NCBI GenBank assembly: GCA_030737875.1
Contig: CM060910.1
Location: 245,986,427 to 246,050,426 of the forward strand
From: Allium sativum
Lineage: Eukaryota; Streptophyta; Magnoliopsida; Asparagales; Amaryllidaceae
Direction of reading: 5' to 3'
DNA length: 64,000 nt
In this document: positions 50,005-61,979 of the stretch, piece after piece
Numbering within the stretch: position 1 is the first letter of the stretch
Layout: every line of letters begins with the position of its first letter
Program-made: the position numbers and the translations under genes
Notes under the pieces: generated by a model
Databases searched by the model: none
The model's input: the letters and a program-made list of their open reading frames with translations, nothing else
What the model was told of the DNA's origin: nothing

Positions 50005-50729
50005 TAGGATGCAGACGGTGTTTAGTAACACCCGACACCCGTCATCCACAGACCATTGATGGCTTGTTTGTTTAATTGTTTGGTTGTGTAGTTGGTTAGA
50101 TTATTTGGTTTGTGTTGATTTGATTGATGTGTGAATGGCGTGGGCCTTCACTAGACCGGGGATAAAGCTAGGCCTTGTCCCGTGTCTAGTATCGTGCCGT
50201 TATGCCGCTGAAATTTTCTAAAAATAAGTTAGAAAAATAAAGATAACATTTTATTTAATAAATGAACCGAATAGAAATTCATATGTTAAAATAAAATGTT
50301 TTATCGTTAAAAATATAATTTTTAACGTGAATATGAATATAGTGAATGTGAATAAATAAATATTCATTTACAAACCGGACGGTTTGTTTATGTACACCGA
50401 TTTGACTGACATTGATTGGGACGATAAATTTTACACATCGCCCAACTGCACAAATAAAATCTGTGTTTGATTGTTTGAAACCCCACACGGGTGTTGGGAT
50501 GAAATATGAAGTTCACTCATCCTGATTGATTAAATATGTCGATCGATTGATTGACAGACTGTTATAAGCGTTAGATATCTATATTTGATGCTTATACAGT
50601 GTAGTGCACTTTGGGTGATGGTTGATTATTTTTCAATGCTATTATATACATGTGTTGTATGAAAATCCATATAATTAATTTTATATGGTGATTGATTGGG
50701 CCTCATTCCAATTTAGAGAATAAAGAATA

Positions 50730-50990
50730 TTATTAAATAAAGGTTCATGTGTTGAATGTACTCATCCGTTGAGATTAGTCATGTGTTGAACGTAATATTT
50801 TAACAATAAATTTTATATCTTTATCACTATTAAATAAAGGTTAATGTGTTGACTGTACTCATCCGTTGAGATTAGTCATGTGTTGAACGAAATAATTTAA
50901 CAAAAATAGTCACACGTGGACAGTACTCATTCGTTGAGATTAGTCGTGTGTTGACAAAAATAAATATTCATTTGTTGAATAGAATAAAGG
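50730..50990. repeat. About 98-bp tandem repeat in F
   Basis: About two and a half copies carry CATGTGTTGAA, GTACTCATCCGTTGAGATTAG and TCATGTGTTGA. The CAACACATGAAT words in the C and E LTRs (for example 34700-34930) are the inverse of the same motif, as expected for opposite orientation. Confidence 0.7.
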
Positions 50991-51099
50991 AATATATGAA
51001 GCCGTGTAGATTAGATTGACGCCTTTTTGACGTGAACGATATTTATATCGATTTTATTCATTTTAAAATGAATATTGAAAAGTAATTTTGAAATCAAAT

Positions 51100-51420
51100 A
51101 TTTTGAAATGAATTGAATTGAAAACGATTTCGAAATGAAATGAATTGAAAACGATTTCGAAATGAAATGAATATAAAACGATTTCGAAATGAAATGAATT
51201 GAAAACGATTTCGAAATGAAATGAATTGAAAACGATTTCGAAATGAAATGAATTGAAAACGATTTCGAAATGAAATGAATATAAAACGATTTCGAAATGA
51301 AATGAATATAAAATGATTTCGAAATGAAATGAATATAAAACGATTTCGAAATGAATTGAATGTAAAGCGATTTCGAAATGAATTGAATGTAAAGCGATTT
51401 CAAGATGAATTTGAATTGAA
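51100..51420. repeat. 27-bp minisatellite in F
   Basis: About a dozen copies of GAATTGAAAACGATTTCGAAATGAAAT, in two main variants (GAATTGAAAACG and GAATATAAAACG). Because 27 is a multiple of 3, it produces an artefactual 9-residue repeat ORF on the minus strand. Confidence 0.9.
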
Positions 51421-54195
51421 AACGAATTCGAATTGAATTGAAAAAGAATTCGAATCGGATGGAAAACGAATTCGAATTGAATTAAAACGAATGGAAATGA
51501 ATCGAAATTGAATTGAAATTTGAATTGAGTAGAAATGAATTTTAAAACAAATTTATAAGAAAGAATCCAATTTTGATTTGAATTGAAATGGAAGTTGAAA
51601 TTGTTTTTGAAACGAATTCAAAACTATTTATAAAATTCATTTTAAATAGAAATCGACGAGATATATTATATATAATATAATGGCCTGAATAGAACGCGCC
51701 GCGCCACGGCAGTTCGCGAATTTCGACCATTTATTTCAAACGGACATTACGGGAGATCCGACCGTCGGATTCTCCTAAAACCGGAACCGTTGGGTTCGTA
51801 TCGAAAAGAGCTTCCTAACGAATATTAGAAATTTGAAATCTAATGGTTGGATTTGGAATTATGTCCAAATCAAATTTGAAAAAGGTCACTGTAAGTGCAG
51901 TTCGATGGCCGTTGATGGAAATCGACTGTACGGGCCTTGATAAAATTATTAAAAATAGTAATAATTTGTGTAAAATCATATGAAATGATTTAGAAAGAAT
52001 TGGGATGAAAAACTCCATATTTGAAAAGATAAAAATAGATTTTTATCGAAATAGACTAGTTTTGAACTAGAATTATAATTCTATTTATTTTTAAATAGAA
52101 AAATTGAATTTGAATGGTTTTGAAAATAACCAGAACTTCCAATGATTGCATTGGAGTGGATTTGAATCGAAATTGTCTTCGGAATATTTCGATGTTGGAA
52201 TTTGTGATTATACATATTTTGTTATGGAAATTTGAAAGATACATATTTATACCGTTATTTCCAATACGACATTTGTTAATCGTAGAATTTGATATTGAAT
52301 ATAAGCCGATATATTTTCTATTCAGAGCCTTATATTGAATATCAAATGTGATTTGGGTTTGTCGTGAATGGTGTCTTCATTAACACTACTCTTGAACCCA
52401 GTTGAGAAAAGATTAAATCTTTTTATTTAGATTTAATGAAGAGTACCAATTAAATAATATTTAATTGAAATTGAATTGATATTGATTTTTGGGTTTATTG
52501 TGAACAGTGTTTTTAAAATAACACTTGTTCTTTAACCCGATAATTAAAGAATGTGATTTTGGGTTTATCGTGAACCGTGTTTTAAATGACACTGATTCTT
52601 TAACCCAATTAGCGATTAAAACTAAGTGGAGTTTTAATGAATCTTTAATTAGATTGAAATGATCGAGAATGGAGTATCACCAGTTTTTCTCCAGGCGATA
52701 GTTAAATCTTTAATTAGATTTGAACGTGAAATGGTAATTGAATTTACCGATAACACCGTGGTGTTAGATATGAAGTATTACCAGTTTTACTTCATGGGAT
52801 GAATAGGTTGGGATTGGGAAATTAAGACAAATGATTACTTCGGTAAGGTTCGCTAATCCCGACTAGTCTGAATTGATATTCAAAAGTAGATTAAAGAATA
52901 AATTCAAGGAATTTATCTTTGATAAAATTAATGAGAACCTCTCCCTATGAATGTGAAATTTAGAAACTAACTGTCGGTTAGCGAAGCAGAATGGTTTTCT
53001 GGATATTGATCTGATGTTGGTTTCGGCCTTCGGGGTTAATATTTGGGGAATTATTGTCTTGATTAATTTATGGTTAGTGACTGATAAATTGGAATGAGGG
53101 GTATGTTGTGTTTGTGTAACACTTATTTAAAATATACGCGAGTTATTCGGAAAGACCGGGTTTATCCCATTCTGAATAACTGATACGACGATAAGTCGAA
53201 GATGAAGACGGTGGTCGAAGACCGGAGGTCTTCACGTCGTTTGGATAATTACTGATGATCTTGATTGGGCTGTACACCCAAGAAGACGGAAACAGTTAGT
53301 GATCGTCCAGACGTACATGGAGATCGATGGATATGCGGGGTACTAGGTGCCTCCGGTTTCGTTCAGACCCAGAACGGACTTGTAAATGGACCGTGTGTCT
53401 GACATTGGATTTTAGTTCGTGTGATTGATCTCTATTAAATATATATCTGTTTAGCGGCGGAGAATTTATTCTTTTGCTTAACGCCCTTCTCTGAGACGTA
53501 CGAGCTCAGGGGTTATATATTGATGGATATCAAACGCATGGAGTGAATTGCCTGTGTGGCATGCCTAAGTGACAAATGATCAAGGCTTCTGTTGAAAAGC
53601 AAAGTCTTGTGGTGATGATCAAAGCACGGCCTTTGTGGCGTAGCTTTGTGTAACGTTTACTTCGCGAGTTTCACACCCGGTATGAACCAAAAACGGGAGA
53701 CGGACCTCAGGGAGGGCATGCGTTTCCTTCTAGCTAAAAAGTGGCGTCAGTGGTTTTACACGCCCTGACAAGTTTGACTTATGTGGTTGTTGCTGTTGCG
53801 AGGCGCCTCGGTTTGATCGGACGATTCAGGTCCGATGGAGTCATTCGCTGGCTCATTTATGCCCCAAAGGGCGGGGAAACGTAGTGTTCAGGCATAATAA
53901 TCCACATCGGTGGACCGGCCTTGACGATCCAAGGCTTGCCTGCGCACTTGCCTGAGACATGGGCTAGATTGTCTCAAATCGGTAGAGGACGATCCCTAGC
54001 CTCGGTTCATAGATGGAAACCCAATTTCCAAATACGTGACTTTGCGATTTTGATTGTGTAACCTATATATGGCGACATAGTGTTATGGGGCATTCATGCC
54101 GCCTATGACTGATACTTATGATTTGAAGTTGTTTTATACACTATACACTTATAATAGTATCAAATGATTTGTTTTAAACGTATCAAGCATTCTTG

Positions 54196-54268
54196 GCTAT
54201 TATAAGGTAAAAACCCTATCCCCCGGCTTGCGTTGCATTGTGTGATAGGACCTGGGTCTTATAATAGC
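54196..54268 (+). other. Conserved stem-loop in F
   Basis: GCTATTATAAG (54196-54206) and CTTATAATAGC (54258-54268) are perfect 11-bp arms. Inside are ACCC/GGGT and CCTATC/GATAGG pairings around a loop with GCGTTGCATTGTGT. It lies about 550 bp before the LTR 3' end. Confidence 0.7.
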
Positions 54269-54822
54269 TTCATTTTTCTTTATTTAGCATTGCGCTGTTG
54301 TTTTATGCACCGGTATTCTTGGGAGGAAACCCGTTCCGTGTTATACGGCGTGGTCCCTTGATTTACCTAATGATTTAAAATAAAGATTTACAACTGTTTT
54401 AGTTCTCACACCAGTCTCATGACTGACCTGGAGTTTATTGTTTTGACCTAAACTCTGGGTGCCCCTATTTTGACACGGGCAGCTAGTAGTTTTGGTTTTG
54501 CAGATTTTTATTCACAGGATCCTGGATTACAGCTGGAACGATATCCGGAAAGATTTGTATCCGTATATCTCTTCTAGCTGTGGATTGTATTATTTTCCGC
54601 TGCGATGTATTTAAATGTAATTTAAATCTCTGATATTTCTGTGTAATGTTTATTCATTTATAATCTGTATATTCTTGTAATCTGATGCATTGTTGTAATA
54701 TACAATGAAATGTTCTTCCGTCTGCGTTCTGATTTGTCGTGTTCTCAAACGATAGGGCGTTTCGAACGGTCTGGGTCGGTTTAACGACTGATTCGGATCG
54801 AGCGAAATTCCTTCTCGTCACA

Positions 54823-55944
54823 TTTTGTGGACGAGGGGAGTATATATATATATATAATTTCTATTTCACTTGCATTTCGTCACATATATCAATTATTCTA
54901 TGCATGTATAATTCATACTTCGCTTATATAGCTTACGCATCGCATGTACATGAGGTATACAACACGTGTGTAATTTATATTTTGCTTATATAATTTATAC
55001 ACGACATTTTCCATTCAAATTCATTTAATTTAGATTTCTCACATTGGTTTTTGGAGTGATAAAAATCGTAGGTGACTCAGAAAAATCCGCGGTCTCTTCT
55101 ATGTGGTAGAGAGCTTCCTTGTGGTCCTGATGTTTCCTGTTTCATCGAATTTCGTCAACACACCATAAAGATATGATTTTTCAAAGTTCAAACATCAAAA
55201 AGAACTCACCTTTATCGATGGTTCAAAACTAGGGTCGCGGTTTTCACGAAAACTGAGGCACGATGGGATGATCAGAGGTGATGACGTGGAAGAGGGAGGA
55301 GAGGGGAGTCGGGGCAGGGTGGTTTGAGGTGGTTTGGTGGTCGGTGGCGCAGGGAAGTGTCGATGTTTGGGTCGACGGTTCTGGCGATGGAGGAGGCGAT
55401 AGGGGTCGAGGTAGGGTCGGATTGCAAGAGGAGAGGGAGGCGCGTCGACTGGGGTAGCCGGCGGCGGCTGGAATCGCCTGTGGCGGCTGCGATTTGGCTG
55501 GGAAGGGGCGGACGACGTCGATCGTCGATTGGGAGAGAAAACGAGGGTTTTTTGATATTTTTTATTTTTAAAAATAATGAAAGGAAAATTCTGATTGGCC
55601 CATAGTTTTAATAAATTTTTAAATAGTGTTTCTCCACACGGACACCAATTCAAACCCAACGACTGTCATCCCTAGCTAATTACCCCCATCCCGGACACAA
55701 TGGGATATGTTTCGTTGGCCAATTCGACTGTTACAGTCAATTATTCTTCAAATTAAAGTATAAAACATTAAATTTTAACTTTGAACGTACATTTCAATTT
55801 GCCAGGGCCACGAACTGATTCGAAAAATTCCAGAAAAATAAATCTAGCTATGTTTTGATGCTACGGTCCCAACAAAACTAGTTTCGTCGAATTCTGAGAT
55901 AGTTTGAAAAATGGCCATTTTCTGGTCGATCAAATTTAACAAAA
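54823..55944 (-). mobile_element. Element C: 5' LTR, part 3
   Basis: It matches 17643-18760 of the 3' LTR, including the GC-rich leader (55240-55530) and the first dyad (55870-55889). The 154-codon ORF here (55195-55659) is shortened to 84 codons in the twin LTR, so it is not maintained. It ends with the left copy of the Mutator-like element's TSD. Confidence 0.9.
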
Positions 55945-56884
55945 GGGTGCATTTTTTACAAGTCCCTATTAAGGTTTTAAATTAGGCTCACATCCGGTCA
56001 TAAACTTATTGTAGATTAGGTCCCTCTTTTCTGAAACTACACAAAAAAATATTAAAAAAATATAAAAAAATCACGTAAATTCGTAATTAATTAAAACAAA
56101 TAATCCTAAAAAGAATCAGATCAAAAAAACATCAAAAACAACGTCAAAATCAAAAATTACATAAAAACAACGAAATGCAGTAAAATGCATCAAAAGATGC
56201 ATATAATTCAATTATATGCATACACGTATGCATTTATTTCAGTTTCGCTTCTAAACTGCAGTGTAAATGCATAAGTGTAAGCACATACTTTGAAAACATG
56301 CATCTTCTGATGCATTTATTTAAAAAATAAATACATACGTACAGTTTGTTTAGTTTTGCACATATTTTGACTTATATGCACACATATATGCAATTATACA
56401 GAAAAAATACATATATATATATGCAATAATTAAACAGGCATGCGTAAATATGTGCATGTGAATTCAAATAGTTGCATATATGTATGCAACTATAGGCAAT
56501 AGTTGCATACCTATATGCAACTATTTTTTTTCTTTACGTGGCCTTCTGGAGATGTTTCCAGAATTTAGCAATTTTTTTTTTAATGCCATAGCGCAATTGT
56601 TTTTTTCAAAACAGTAAAACGCAAAGGGTAGAAGCAAAACAGGCGGAACTTGGTAGAAAAGTGGAGCGACATCTCATTTTTAGGGACCGGAAACGTATGT
56701 GATACTTTGACCGGATGTGAGGTGAATTAATTTTGGAAATAGGGATGTGAGCCTAATATTCACTTAACAAAAATTGACCAAACACATTTTCTTTTGCCAC
56801 GCTCACATACTAGCTTCAAAAATTATGAAATTTGAAACCTAGCAATAGTTTGACATCCCGGACCCAACAAAAGTGGTTTCGTTG
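55870..56884 (-). promoter_or_regulatory. Paired dyad motif of C 5' LTR, split by a DNA transposon
   Basis: Copies at 55870-55889 and 56865-56884. Removing the 819-bp insertion and one 9-bp TSD restores the 167-bp spacing. The second copy ends TCGTTG instead of TCGTCG. Confidence 0.5.
55945..56763. mobile_element. Mutator-like non-autonomous DNA element, 819 bp
   Basis: It is absent from the equivalent place in C's other LTR (18755) and in both E LTRs. It is flanked by TTAACAAAA at 55936-55944 and 56764-56772, a 9-bp duplication typical of MULEs. The ends are long, imperfect inverted repeats: TCCCTATT occurs 26 bp in from both ends and CTCACATCCGGTCA occurs further inside in opposite orientation. 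The interior is AT-rich with ATGCAT-type words and hairpins at 56471-56490 and 56501-56522. No transposase. The exact termini are uncertain by a few bases. Confidence 0.75.
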
Positions 56885-57231
56885 AATTCCGAGGTCATTT
56901 GCAAAATATATATTTTCCAGGGCTATATATTCTATATAGCGACCTTCCTGAAAATTCATTCGGCCATAACTTTTGATTCCCGTTATGAAACTTCGATTTT
57001 TCAGATTTGTTAGAAAGGTATTGATAAACAGATTTAAATATTTTTGGTTTCACTAAAATCCGTATATTTTCCACCCTGCACAGTCAGTCAAAGTTTGAAT
57101 TCAAATTTTCAAACTGACTCACTATTTCTAATTCACTATTTTATTGAAATATTCTATTTCAATTCTTCAAATTCCTTTGAAATAACCAATTTAAAAATTT
57201 TAAATTGGCTCGTATTTTCCGGGTTGTTACA
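56773..57231 (-). mobile_element. Element C: 5' LTR, part 4 (LTR start)
   Basis: It matches 18770-19226 and ends at 57231 with the TG terminus (TGTAACAACCCGG on the minus strand). The TSD TAAAA follows at 57232-57236. Confidence 0.92.
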
Positions 57232-60200
57232 TAAAATATCTCAACACAAAAATATCTAAGTCTTCCTATATAGACTCCGATATCCTCTCTAACCGTTACT
57301 CAGTTTTTCCCCGATCAAAGAAGGCCACGCTTCATTTTTCTCAGCCGCCAACATTTTCTTCCTCCAGTAAAAAGGTATGATCCTCATAAATTGAAAATAA
57401 AATCCAAACTATATCTATAAATCAAATGAGATATATATTTGGATTCTCTTCGAGCTTCTCTACAACCTCATACGCATTTTTCTTAGATCGACGTGATTTT
57501 TCCGTCAATGGTTTTAGCAGGCGTAAGCTAGGGTTCACGAAATCCAAATATTGGTGCTTCAATCGCTGAATCAAGGTTCGTATTCGAATTTCTGAGTTGT
57601 TTTAGCACTTATACAAATATTTTGGGATTTTATAGAAAATGAAACTATCGATGTCATCACAACCGTGACTTCAAAAACCAGGAGACCGCGATGCATTTCT
57701 TGAGGTCGATTTGGGTATTGAGGTGTTGGTCAGAGAAAGGAATCGAAAAGGGAAGTGGTGGTGAGTTTGGGTTGTGTTTTTATTGAAGAGTGGAGGGTGC
57801 GTTGAGGTTTAAAGAAGTGGAAATGGTGATGGTACTGTGGTTTATTTTCGTGACTGGGTGTAGAAGAAGAAGGTGTCGAGAGTAATAAAATGGGTATGAG
57901 TAAATGGAGAAATGGAAGAGCTGAATTTTGGTGATCTTGGTTTGTAAATTAGTTGAGCATCGAGGGAGTTAGGGGTGGATGAAAATGCGGTAATGGCAGG
58001 TGGTTACGGGATTTTCATTTTGGGGAAGATGGCCTTACGGTTGCAGGCTCGTGTATTCAAACAGTATGGGTTTATAAAGAGGAAATGGGCCGGAGTGTTT
58101 TGGTAAAGCCCGACATGAAATTTAATTAAGTTTAAATTAAAAAAAAATATATATATAGTGTATTAACTTTGAATAATTATATCTTTCTCATACGTTATCA
58201 GTATTGGGTAAAACAAGATCCGTTGGGATCGTATGGACGAACACTACACACTAGAACTGGCGGGGAGTGAATCGAAGCTCATTACAATTTATAGTAAAAT
58301 AAATTGTCCGTCTGAATCAAGTGACAGTTATTATTATTTAACGATGATCGTCCAATGTGAGTAAAACTCACCAACTCTGAACAGTTACATTTTTTAATGT
58401 AAATTTAGAACTGTTAAATGATGATTGATTATTGTGTATTGACTGTTTGGATGAACTGCTAGTCAGTTGGTTGAAATTATAGATAATGATACATATATAA
58501 ATCGTTAATCAAATATTGATTCTGTTTAATAGAATATTTCATATTGAAATGAAATTGATGTTAATTATATTGTTTAACATCTGTGATGCAAGGAAATAGG
58601 TTGGAGGGATCCAACTGGATTCCTCAATATTTATAATATTGTTCTTTTCATATATTGTAATATATGATGTGGTATATAATATGTTGTTGATTATGTGTGT
58701 TTGAATGATATTGATCATTGTTATTTGATTTGTTAAAATACCGTAAGAAATACAGGGATGTAGAAAAGGGAATTTTCAAAGTATATTTTGAAAATAAAGT
58801 ATTTACATAAAATCAATGGATTTTATATATAAAAGGAAAAGGATGTTATAAAAGGAATTATTTATTAAATCATAGAATTTTATAAAAAGGAATATTTATT
58901 TAGAAAATAAATAAGATATTATAAGGGATATTTATTTGGAAAATAAATAGGATTAAAAAGGAAATATTTGTAAAACAAATATTAAAGGGAATATCTGTAA
59001 AACAAATAGAAAAGGAAATATTTATAGAATGAATAGAATTTTATAAAAAGGAAAACTTTACATTTGGAAGGTTTAGACCCATGCTTCGCACACAGGTGTA
59101 ACACGATATTGATTTAAAGTAAATATTTAAATAGAAATCTGTTAAATAGATAAAGTGAGAAGATTAATGTATAAATAATATTTTATAAATTAAATAAAAA
59201 TATTTATCATTTGATAAATGGAATATATAAGTGTGAACTTATATAGAGAAGTAGAAATTGGTTTTAACACCGATATTTTAAATAGAATGTGAACTCAACA
59301 CTTTATAAGTGAATAAACGTTATTCAAAGGAAGTCTATAAAGTGAATAAACGTTATTAAAAGGAAATCTATAAAGTGAATAAACGTTACTAAAAGGAAAG
59401 CTATAAAGTGAAGAAACGTTATTAAAAAGAAAGGGAAACCTTTATAAAGCGAATATAGTTAATCAAATTAGAGTTAGTCGAATATTGGTTATTTGAATAG
59501 AAATCGAATATAAGTAATTTGAAGTGAGATAATCGAATATTAGTTATTCGAAGAGAATCGAATATAATTTATTCAAAAGGAGTTAATCGAATATTAGTTA
59601 TTCGAAGAGTGTTAATCGAATATTAGTTATTCGAAGAGTGTTAATCGTATATTAGTTATTCGTAGAGAGTTAATCGGTTAGAGTAAATCGAATTAGAGTT
59701 AATCGAATTAGAGTTAATCGATTAGAGTTAATCAAATTAGAGTTAAAAGGAAAAGGATTTATCGAATATAGTTTATTCGAAAGGAGTTAATTAGTTTTTT
59801 CGAAAGAGAAAATATCGAATATATTTTAGTTTAAGAAAAAGAGTTATCGAATATAGTTTATTCGAACAGAAGAGAGAATATCGAATATAGTTTATTCGAA
59901 GGAGGTATTATCGAATATAATTTATTCCAAAGTGAATTAATTAAATATAAGTTATTCAAGAAAAGAGATAATCGAATATAATCTATTCGAAGAGAGTCAA
60001 TCGAATATAAGTTATTCGAAGGAGAGTTTATCAAATAAAGATTACTCGAAAGAGAGTTATATGTCGAGTTCGGGAATGTATTATTTACTTTCCGGTTTTT
60101 AAATCAAGATTTATTTATTTATAAATAAGTTAGAGTAGGCTAATTATTCAAAGTAAGAAATAAAAAATTAGATGTTAAGTTAGATATTTCAGGAGTAGGG

Positions 60201-61979
60201 TTTATAACATTAGCGTTATAATAAATGTTTTTCATAAAAGAAGTGGATTCGTAATCTGAATCCGAGAATTTGTGTAAGCAAATGATTGTAGAAATTGGAG
60301 CAGTGAGCTTTGTCTATTGCAAGGTTAAGAACGTTGTTCAGTTAAGGTCTGAGAGGTAATCATACCCCAACTTTATTGACTTCCTTATTTAACTAAGAAG
60401 TAGTTGAGGCTCGAGGGCGAGAGTTAATTAGAAATACATTAAGTAATAAGCGATTTATGGAAGGAGCGGTCGTAATGATGTTTTATACAATGTTAGTTTG
60501 AAATCCATAAATGAGTTTTGTAAACCTTTTCCTAATATAATCGGAGATATTTTCTAAGCATATAAAATGAAATATTCTGTTGATACGTAAATAAGCAATG
60601 GAAATGTTTTCCAATGTTCATAACATATATTTTCTGAATATAGAAAATAAGGAAATATGAATATATATATATATATATATGATTGATCAATAGAAATTCC
60701 AATGGGAAATAAGATTTTTGTTTGCACACGTGTTTTCATTTGATAGTTAAATCACCGACTATCAAAGTTTTGACCATTTTTACGTTGTTAATATGGAGAG
60801 ACCGGTTGGATTGTTATCCGAAGAACCACTCCATTTTAGCATAAGCGTTGCAAACCAAGTATGATGAATATATTGAAGATGGAGTAAAGTGCAAGGGTTG
60901 TTGTATAAATCCAAGGTAGAGATTGCCTTGGATGGATGTACGGAATAGTGCATTCGATTTGTTCGATCCCAGGACAACTTGAATGGATGAATGTCTGACA
61001 AAGTATATCTGGTAGATCGCGTAAGTTGATCGTTTCAAACATACTTATGTTGGTGGCGGAGGATTTTGTTTCTCTTGGCTTATACCCGTGGTATTTCTAG
61101 GGAAATCAATTTGTGATTTGATGGGTATGATGATGTGGCATTCAAATTAAATGAAGACGTAATATGTATAGAGATACGTTATAACCTCAAGCCTCAGCAA
61201 TTGGGAAATGACATAAATCGGGCAGGCAGCATGGCTAAGTGGGCCGCACCCAATTAGGTATATTATCACCATCTATAGAATATTCATATTTGTACTTTTT
61301 CAATTCTGTATCTCCCAGGAACAGTTATGTTGGAATACTAATAGAGGGGTGGCAATATATTCGATACATTCAAGAGAAATGAATGGTTGGTCATGTGTGG
61401 CCGAGTTGCAAGATGTTCTTGTTGAACTCCAGTGTATCACTTCTATAGTACACTGAGCGGAAGGTGGATCCATACCTTTTCATAGTTGGAATCCATTTCC
61501 CAAATAAGAGCCCGCGGTTTTGATTGTATATTATATATGTAGAACGTTAGATGCAAGCGTTTCTGCTAGATTTCTATTTACTTGATCTAGACATTATTAT
61601 AATTTTAGACAAGTATCGTTTTAGAAATATTTTGGGTTATCGTAAGGTAAAAGCCATCCGTGCTTATGTGTGGATCGGTCTTATGATTATCCTTTGTTTC
61701 AAAAGGATTTTGAAAGTTAAGCAAATGATTTGAGTTTGGTATTGTATACAGATACTGTTTTATTTCAAAGTTATGTTATAAAATATATTTATTCGTTCCG
61801 CTGTGAGATTCGTGTTTACTCTGATGTTGTATGTTCTTCTTCTTCTATTCTAAGTTTCTATCTTATCTATTCTCACCCTCTAATTTCTTCTATGGACTAT
61901 TCGGTATTTCCGATGCTTAAATAGTCGACATTGAGTTTATGTTGGTTACTAAGGATCGCGAAATCCCCGGGTCGTTACA
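57232..61979 (+). mobile_element. Element B: 3' LTR, second part
   Basis: It continues from 13849 after the TAAAA TSD and aligns end to end with 6550-11310. It ends GGTCGTTACA at 61979. The whole 3' LTR is about 5.78 kb when C is removed. The next bases CGTAC (61980-61984) would be the right TSD of B; the left copy is outside the window. It contains the same repeat fields as the 5' LTR: the 33-bp array at 59304-59434, the TTCGAA field at 59460-60060 and (TA)n at 60660-60680. Confidence 0.92.

Larger units (their letters stand above)
47868..54822 (+). mobile_element. Element F: solo LTR, about 6.96 kb, plus strand
   Basis: It begins TGTAACAACCCG and ends CTCGTCACA. It is flanked by GTTTG (47863-47867) and TTTTG (54823-54827), a 5-bp TSD with one mismatch. 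There is no PBS, polypurine tract or coding segment inside, so it is the product of LTR-LTR recombination. It is oriented opposite to its host C. The 3' 1.6 kb are related to C, E and G; the U3 has the paired dyads; the middle holds family-specific minisatellites. A TATA-like TATTTATAA is at 48767. A GC-rich leader (48840-49160) follows a run of about 16 C at 48782. Confidence 0.9.

Noticed and set aside
51011..51403. 130-codon ORF with a 9-residue repeat
   Set aside because: It is the translation of a 27-bp minisatellite in LTR F; the repeat length divides by three, which keeps a frame open by chance.
51100..51420. Regular direct repeats considered as a CRISPR array
   Set aside because: The repeats are contiguous, without unique spacers, and the context is a plant LTR.
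55195..55659. 154-codon Pro/Ser/Arg-rich ORF on the minus strand
   Set aside because: It lies in the GC-rich LTR leader. The twin LTR copy (18228-18482) is cut to 84 codons, so it is not conserved.
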